From Massilia sp. UBA2709 (GTDB lineage Bacteria; Pseudomonadota; Gammaproteobacteria; Burkholderiales; Burkholderiaceae_D), in the NCBI GenBank assembly GCA_002354135.1, contig DEKZ01000219.1:1-11704 (forward strand): a stretch of 11,704 nt of DNA, written 5' to 3'. Shown here in pieces: positions 7,646 through 11,704 of the stretch (position 1 is its first letter; every line of letters starts with the position of its first letter). A model generated the notes under the pieces. That model saw nothing but the letters and a program-made list of their open reading frames with translations, was not told the origin of the DNA and made no database searches. The translations under genes and the position numbers were made by a program.

Positions 7646-9451
7646 ATGTTATTGCTAACAAGACTCATCCGCTGGTGGCCGTGCCTGGCACTGGCTGCCG
7701 CGCCGGCGATGGCCGCCGACTCCGATGTCGAAAAACTGACCAAGGACCCGAAAAACTGGGCCATGCAGTCCGGGAACTTCGCGAACCACCGCTACAGCGA
7801 ACTGAAGCAGATCAACAGCAAGAACGCCAAGAACCTGCAGGTGGCCTGGACCTTCTCGACCGGCGTGCTGCGCGGCCACGAAGGCGGCCCGCTGGTGATT
7901 GGCGACACCATGTACATCCACAGCCCCTTCCCGAACAAGGTGTTCGCGATCTCGCTGGAAGACCAGAGCATCCGCTGGAAGTACGAGCCGAAGCAGGACC
8001 CGACCGTGATCCCGGTGATGTGCTGCGACACGGTCAATCGCGGCGTGGCCTATGCTAACGGCAAGATCTTCCTGCAGCAGAACGACACCACCCTGGTGGC
8101 GCTCGACGCCAAGACCGGCGCCGAACTGTGGAAGAACAAGGTCGGCGATCCGAAGATCGGTGAAACCACCACCAATACCCCGCACGTGTTCAAGGACAAG
8201 GTCCTGACCGGCATCAGCGGCGGCGAGTTCGGCGTGCGCGGGCGCATCACCGCCCACGACATCAACACCGGCAAGATTCTGTGGAAGGCCTACAGCACTG
8301 GCCCCGACAACGAACTGATCGTCGACCCCAACAAGACCATGACCTGGACCGACGGCAAGATGGCGCCGATCGGCCCGGATTCCTCGCTCAAGAGCTGGCA
8401 GGGCGACCAGTGGAAGCTGGGCGGCGGCACCACCTGGGGCTGGTACAGCTACGACCCGGAAACCAACCTGGTCTACTACGGCAGCGGCAACCCGAGCACC
8501 TGGAACCCGCGCCAGCGCCCTGGCGACAACAAGTGGTCGATGACCATCTTCGCGCGCGACCTCGACACCGGCATGGCGAAATGGGTTTACCAGATGACCC
8601 CGCACGACGAGTGGGACTATGACGGCGTGAACGAAATGATCCTGGCCGACATCAAGGTCAAGGGCCAGCCGCGCAAGGCGCTGGTGCACTTCGACCGCAA
8701 CGGCTTCGCCTACACGCTCGACCGCGTGACCGGCGAACTCCTGGTCGCCGAAAAATTCGACCCGAAGGTGAACTGGGCGACCCATGTCGACATGAAGAGC
8801 GGCCGTCCGCAGGTCGTGGCCGCCTATAGCACCGACAAGAACGGCCCCGACTTCAATACCAAGGGCATCTGCCCGTCGGCGCTGGGCACCAAGGACCAGC
8901 AGCCGGCCACCTACTCGCGCAAGACCGGCCTGTTCTATGTGCCGACCAACCACGTCTGCATGGACTACGAGCCGTTCCAGATCGAGTACACCGCCGGCCA
9001 GCCCTATGTCGGCTCGACGCTGTCGATGTATGCGGCGCCGAACAGCCACGGCGGCCTGGGCAACTTCATCGCCTGGGATGCCGGCACCGGCAAGATCGTC
9101 TGGTCCAAGCCCGAGAAATTCTCGGTGTGGAGCGGCGCGCTGTCCACCGCCGGCGACGTGGTCTTCTACGGCACCCTGGAAGGCTTCATCAAGGCGGTCG
9201 ACCACAACGGCAAGGAGCTGTGGAAGTTCAAGACCCCGTCGGGGATCATCGGCAACGTCCACACCTGGGAATACAAGGGCAAGCAGTACATCGGCGTGCT
9301 GTCCGGGATTGGCGGCTGGGCCGGTATCGGCCTCGCGGCCGGCCTGACCAAGGGCACCGAGGGCCTGGGCGCGGTGGGTGGCTACAAGGACCTGGCCAAG
9401 TACACCGAGCTGGGCGGCGTGCTCACCGTGTTCGCGCTGCCGGATCGTTGA
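7646..9451 (+). CDS. xoxF: XoxF lanthanide-dependent PQQ methanol dehydrogenase
   Basis: A 601-residue periplasmic quinoprotein that oxidises methanol (often other alcohols or formaldehyde) with PQQ and passes electrons to a c-type cytochrome. The signal peptide ends near AMA (23). Visible marks are the adjacent Cys126-Cys127 pair (MCCDTVNRG), metal ligands Glu194 and Asn282, catalytic Asp324, and Asp326 two residues later in DEWDYDG. That second Asp is the signature of lanthanide-using XoxF; calcium-using MxaF has a small residue there. It looks most like the XoxF5 clade from memory. The ATG at 7646 follows AGGAGA at 7633-7638. No small-subunit gene (mxaI) is present, as expected for XoxF. 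A sigma-54 type promoter lies at 7551-7566; xoxG and xoxJ follow. Confidence 0.96.
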   Translation: MLLLTRLIRWWPCLALAAAPAMAADSDVEKLTKDPKNWAMQSGNFANHRYSELKQINSKNAKNLQVAWTFSTGVLRGHEGGPLVIGDTMYIHSPFPNKVFAISLEDQSIRWKYEPKQDPTVIPVMCCDTVNRGVAYANGKIFLQQNDTTLVALDAKTGAELWKNKVGDPKIGETTTNTPHVFKDKVLTGISGGEFGVRGRITAHDINTGKILWKAYSTGPDNELIVDPNKTMTWTDGKMAPIGPDSSLKSWQGDQWKLGGGTTWGWYSYDPETNLVYYGSGNPSTWNPRQRPGDNKWSMTIFARDLDTGMAKWVYQMTPHDEWDYDGVNEMILADIKVKGQPRKALVHFDRNGFAYTLDRVTGELLVAEKFDPKVNWATHVDMKSGRPQVVAAYSTDKNGPDFNTKGICPSALGTKDQQPATYSRKTGLFYVPTNHVCMDYEPFQIEYTAGQPYVGSTLSMYAAPNSHGGLGNFIAWDAGTGKIVWSKPEKFSVWSGALSTAGDVVFYGTLEGFIKAVDHNGKELWKFKTPSGIIGNVHTWEYKGKQYIGVLSGIGGWAGIGLAAGLTKGTEGLGAVGGYKDLAKYTELGGVLTVFALPDR

Positions 9452-9492
9452 TCCGGGTCGGCATCACCGTTGAAATCTGAAGAGAAGTGAAC

Positions 9493-9528
9493 CGGGAACG
9501 GTTGCCGGCAACGCCGGCGCCGCTCCCG
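9493..9528 (+). other. Large GC-rich hairpin between xoxF and xoxG
   Basis: Outer arms 9493-9501 and 9520-9528 pair with one A-C mismatch, and inner arms GCCGGC at 9504-9509 and 9513-9518 pair around a 3-nt loop, giving a long stem. No T-tract follows. It may stabilise the 3' end of the xoxF message, letting the dehydrogenase be made in excess over its cytochrome, or act as a partial terminator. Confidence 0.5.
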
Positions 9529-9545
9529 CATTGTCAGGAATGATC

Positions 9546-9965
9546 ATGAACAGACTCACGAAGAACGCAGCGGTCGTGTCCGCCTGCTGGGCCCTGGCCG
9601 CGCTGCCGGGATTGCTGGCCGCACCCGCCGCCGCGGCGGACACGGCCCCCTACAAGGTCGTCGACGGCAACAAGGTCGATGCCCAGACCCTGAGCGGCTG
9701 GAAGACCTGGCGCGCCATGGCGTGCGAGCGCTGCCATGGCGCCGCCCAGGAAGGCATGGTCGGTCCCTCGCTGGTGAACAGCCTGAAAGTACTCAGCAAG
9801 GATGAGTTCAAAACTGCCGTGCTGAAGGGACGCATCGAAAAGGGCATGCCGAATTTCGACACCAGCAAGATGGTGAACGAAAACATCGACAGCCTGTACG
9901 CCTACCTGAAGGGCCGCTCCGACGGCGCTATCGAACCGGGCCGCCTGCAGGAGATCGGCAAATGA
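9546..9965 (+). CDS. xoxG: XoxG, periplasmic c-type cytochrome electron acceptor of XoxF
   Basis: A 139-residue single-heme cytochrome with a signal peptide ending near PAAAA (31). The heme site is CERCH (Cys60, Cys63, His64) and the likely sixth ligand is Met101 in KGMPNF. It should take electrons from XoxF and pass them toward the terminal oxidase. The ATG at 9546 has AGGA at 9536-9539 with a 6-nt gap; the ATG at 9540 would touch the ribosome site and a TTG at 9531 lies before it. The stop overlaps the start of xoxJ (ATGA). Spacing from xoxF is 94 bp, with a large hairpin between. Assignment rests on position and fold; a generic cytochrome c is the only alternative. Confidence 0.9.
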   Translation: MNRLTKNAAVVSACWALAALPGLLAAPAAAADTAPYKVVDGNKVDAQTLSGWKTWRAMACERCHGAAQEGMVGPSLVNSLKVLSKDEFKTAVLKGRIEKGMPNFDTSKMVNENIDSLYAYLKGRSDGAIEPGRLQEIGK

Positions 9966-10852
9966 GATGGCGCAAGCTGGCGGCGGGCGCCGCCTGCGTG
10001 TTGTCCTGCCTGGGCAGCCCGGCGCTGGCCCAGGACAGCGCGCCCGCGCCCGGGGACGACAAGGTGCTGCGGGTCTGCCAGGACCCCAACAACATGCCGC
10101 TGTCGAACCGCGCCGAGGCCGGTTTCGAGAACAGGATCGCCGCGCTGCTCGCGCAGGAGCTGGGCTGGAAACTGGAGCATACCTGGTTCCCGCAGCGCAT
10201 AGGCTTCATCCGTAACACCCTGCGCGCCAAGGAAGAAAACACGGACCGCTACAAGTGCGACCTGGTCACCGGCGTACCCAAGGGCTTCGAGATGGGTGCG
10301 ACCACGCGGCCGTATTACCACTCCACTTATGCCATGGCCTACGTGAAGGGGAAGGACCTGGACCAGGTGCGCACGCTGGACGACCTGCTGGCGCTGGAAC
10401 CCGCTCGCCGCAAGAAGCTGCGCTTCGGCGTGTTCACCGGGTCGCCGGTCACCGAATGGCTGCTGCAGAACGGCCTGATGGAGCAGGTCGAGTGGTACCA
10501 GAGCCAGACCGGCGATGCCGAGCAGTATCCTGGCCAGGTCGTCGAGAAGGACCTGGCCAGCGGCAAGATCGACGTCGCCTTCGCCTGGGGACCGATCGCC
10601 GGTTACTTTGCCAGGAATGCGCGCACGGCGCCGATCGCCGCCATTCCGCTTGCCTCCCGGCCCGGCATGAAGCTCGACTTCGAGATCGCGATGGCCGTGC
10701 GTCATAGCGACAAACAATTCCGGCAGCGTATCGACCAGCTCATTGCCGCCAACGAAACGAAAATCCACGCGATCCTCGAGCAGTACGGCGTGCCGCTGCT
10801 GGCGCTCCAGGAGCCGGTCGCGCAGGCGCGCCAGGCGGAAAGGAAACCATGA
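9962..10852 (+). CDS. xoxJ: XoxJ/MxaJ-type periplasmic substrate-binding-like protein
   Basis: A 296-residue protein of the MxaJ/XoxJ group, which has a periplasmic solute-binding fold but is thought to help mature or activate the methanol dehydrogenase rather than feed a transporter. Visible: signal peptide ending ALA (23), start of the fold VLRVCQDPNNMPLSN (35-49), GFENRIAALLAQELG, Cys39 and Cys99 as a probable disulfide, and the later GSPVTEWLLQNG and DVAFAWGPIAGYFA segments typical of the group. No permease or ATPase gene is next to it. The start overlaps the xoxG stop by ATGA and its stop overlaps the next start the same way, so translation of the three is probably coupled. Confidence 0.9.
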   Translation: MRWRKLAAGAACVLSCLGSPALAQDSAPAPGDDKVLRVCQDPNNMPLSNRAEAGFENRIAALLAQELGWKLEHTWFPQRIGFIRNTLRAKEENTDRYKCDLVTGVPKGFEMGATTRPYYHSTYAMAYVKGKDLDQVRTLDDLLALEPARRKKLRFGVFTGSPVTEWLLQNGLMEQVEWYQSQTGDAEQYPGQVVEKDLASGKIDVAFAWGPIAGYFARNARTAPIAAIPLASRPGMKLDFEIAMAVRHSDKQFRQRIDQLIAANETKIHAILEQYGVPLLALQEPVAQARQAERKP

Positions 10853-11622
10853 AGCTTCTTCCAATGCGCGGCCTGTGCATCGGGGTGGCCGTGTTTGCCG
10901 CGCTGGCGCCCGGCCCGGCCCGCGCCCAGCCGGTCTCGCCGGCCGAAGTCCTGCTGTTCGAGACCGATCACCTGGCGCGCATCAAGGCGCCGGCTACCCT
11001 GGTCTACGAGTTTCGCAAGGTCAGCAACGTGGAGCCCGCGTTCACCGACAATGTCCAGCTCGACGTATCGCGCGACAAGGGACATTTGCACGCGGAATTG
11101 CACTTCCTGACCGGCGAGCGCAAACGCGACCTGCCGGCGATCGACGACGTGCATGGCAACCCGGTCCTGCTCGGCTTCCTCGAGCGCGACATCGCCGAGA
11201 TGAAACGCCTGACCGGCGGCTCGGCCGGATACTTCCGCAAGCGCATCCGGATGGCGCTGGCCCAGGGCGCCCAGGTCACGTCGCAGCGCATCACCTACCA
11301 GGGCAAGACGCTCGACGCCAAGGCGGTGCGCATCCAGCCTTATCTCGACGATCCCCTGCACGCGCGCTTCGAAAACTACATTCGCAAGACCTATACCTTC
11401 GTGATCAGCGAGGGGGTGCCGGGCGGCGTGTATCAGCTGAGCAGTTCGTTGGCGAATGCAAGCCAGCCGGGGGCAGTGGTTGCGCGCACGGCGGCTTCCG
11501 CCACGGCCCCGTCCGCCAAGGCGGCGCCTGCCGCAGCGCCTGGTGCGGCCAAGCCCGGCGCTGCGCTGCCCGTTATCGACGAAACGCTCACCCTGGTCAA
11601 GGTCGCCGATCCGAAGCGCTGA
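10849..11622 (+). CDS. Exported protein of unknown function, coupled to xoxJ
   Basis: A 257-residue protein with a signal peptide ending near ARA (26); M6 is an alternative start, but ATG 10849 has AGGA at 10841-10844 and overlaps the xoxJ stop as ATGA. The folded part (about 28-200) is rich in beta-like stretches: LVYEFRKVSNVEPAF, VQLDV, LHAELHFLTGERKRDLP, then an acidic-basic helix-like region LERDIAEMKRLTGGSAGYFRKRIRMAL (110-136), and YTFVISEGVPGGVYQL (182-197). An Ala/Pro linker spans about 204-240, before a short tail DETLTLVKV. The mature part has no Cys and no heme motif. No named domain is recognised. Coupling to xoxJ makes a role in XoxF assembly or its electron transfer partner likely, but this is inference. 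Confidence 0.85.
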   Translation: MKLLPMRGLCIGVAVFAALAPGPARAQPVSPAEVLLFETDHLARIKAPATLVYEFRKVSNVEPAFTDNVQLDVSRDKGHLHAELHFLTGERKRDLPAIDDVHGNPVLLGFLERDIAEMKRLTGGSAGYFRKRIRMALAQGAQVTSQRITYQGKTLDAKAVRIQPYLDDPLHARFENYIRKTYTFVISEGVPGGVYQLSSSLANASQPGAVVARTAASATAPSAKAAPAAAPGAAKPGAALPVIDETLTLVKVADPKR

Positions 11623-11663
11623 GCTCGGCGCCGCGCCTGCACATGGAACAGCCGGAGGCATAC

Positions 11664-11691
11664 ATGGCGCCGTTGAAAGTGTTTGCGTTCG
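11664..11691 (+). CDS. Start of a further gene, cut by the contig end
   Basis: ATG at 11664 follows GGAGG at 11654-11658 with a 5-nt gap, a strong ribosome site. Nine codons remain (MAPLKVFAF) before adapter sequence begins. It starts 42 bp after the previous stop, so it probably continues the xox operon. Nothing about its product can be said. Confidence 0.45.
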
Positions 11692-11704
11692 AGATCGGAA
11701 GAGC
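11692..11704. other. Illumina adapter remnant at the contig end
   Basis: The last 13 bases, AGATCGGAAGAGC, are identical to the common Illumina TruSeq adapter start. They are almost surely not genomic, and any translation past 11691 should be ignored. Confidence 0.93.

Noticed and set aside
7655..9262. Long minus-strand frame opposite xoxF (535 codons)
   Set aside because: Shadow of xoxF; no recognisable motif and no promoter or ribosome site.
7646..9451. Calcium-type MxaF methanol dehydrogenase
   Set aside because: Asp326 two residues after the catalytic Asp324 is the lanthanide-type signature, and no mxaI small-subunit gene follows.

Overview
The window is high-GC DNA from a Gram-negative proteobacterium, probably a beta-proteobacterium of the Oxalobacteraceae (Massilia/Duganella-like). 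That placement is inferred from base composition, outer-membrane receptors, the gene order and the GTAGGGTGG-type intergenic repeats; no rRNA or phylogenetic marker confirms it. The last 13 bases match the start of the common Illumina adapter, so the right edge is a contig end with untrimmed adapter.

Layout. 1-441 is non-coding: a possible terminator remnant, repeat hairpins, and the control region of the first gene. 442-2805 (+) encodes a TonB-dependent receptor, a candidate lanthanide-chelate receptor. 2818-4959 (-), convergent with it, encodes a second TonB-dependent receptor that closely matches PqqU/YncD, the pyrroloquinoline quinone (PQQ) importer. A 278-bp divergent control region follows. 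Then come S-(hydroxymethyl)glutathione dehydrogenase (5238-6344), the glutathione-formaldehyde activating enzyme Gfa (6383-6964) and a small exported four-cysteine protein (7052-7420). After a 225-bp control region lies xoxF (7646-9451), a lanthanide-type PQQ methanol dehydrogenase, then cytochrome xoxG, xoxJ and an exported protein of unknown function; the last three are tightly packed. A further gene begins at 11664 and is cut off.

How it fits together. The two receptors would supply metal and cofactor (PQQ, and perhaps lanthanide). XoxF oxidises methanol in the periplasm and passes electrons to XoxG. The formaldehyde made is trapped as S-hydroxymethylglutathione (Gfa-assisted) and oxidised by the class III dehydrogenase. 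No PQQ biosynthesis genes and no regulator are visible here.

Main discovery candidate. Each of the four main transcription units is preceded by a sigma-54 type -24/-12 promoter with exact GG-N10-GC spacing (388-403 +, 5031-5046 -, 5059-5074 +, 7551-7566 +). The three control regions also share a 17-bp element, TGT-N11-ACA with right half CTGAACA or CCGAACA (298-314, 342-358, 5140-5156, 7470-7486). This predicts one regulon driven by an unseen sigma-54 enhancer-binding activator that joins cofactor and metal import, methanol oxidation and formaldehyde removal.
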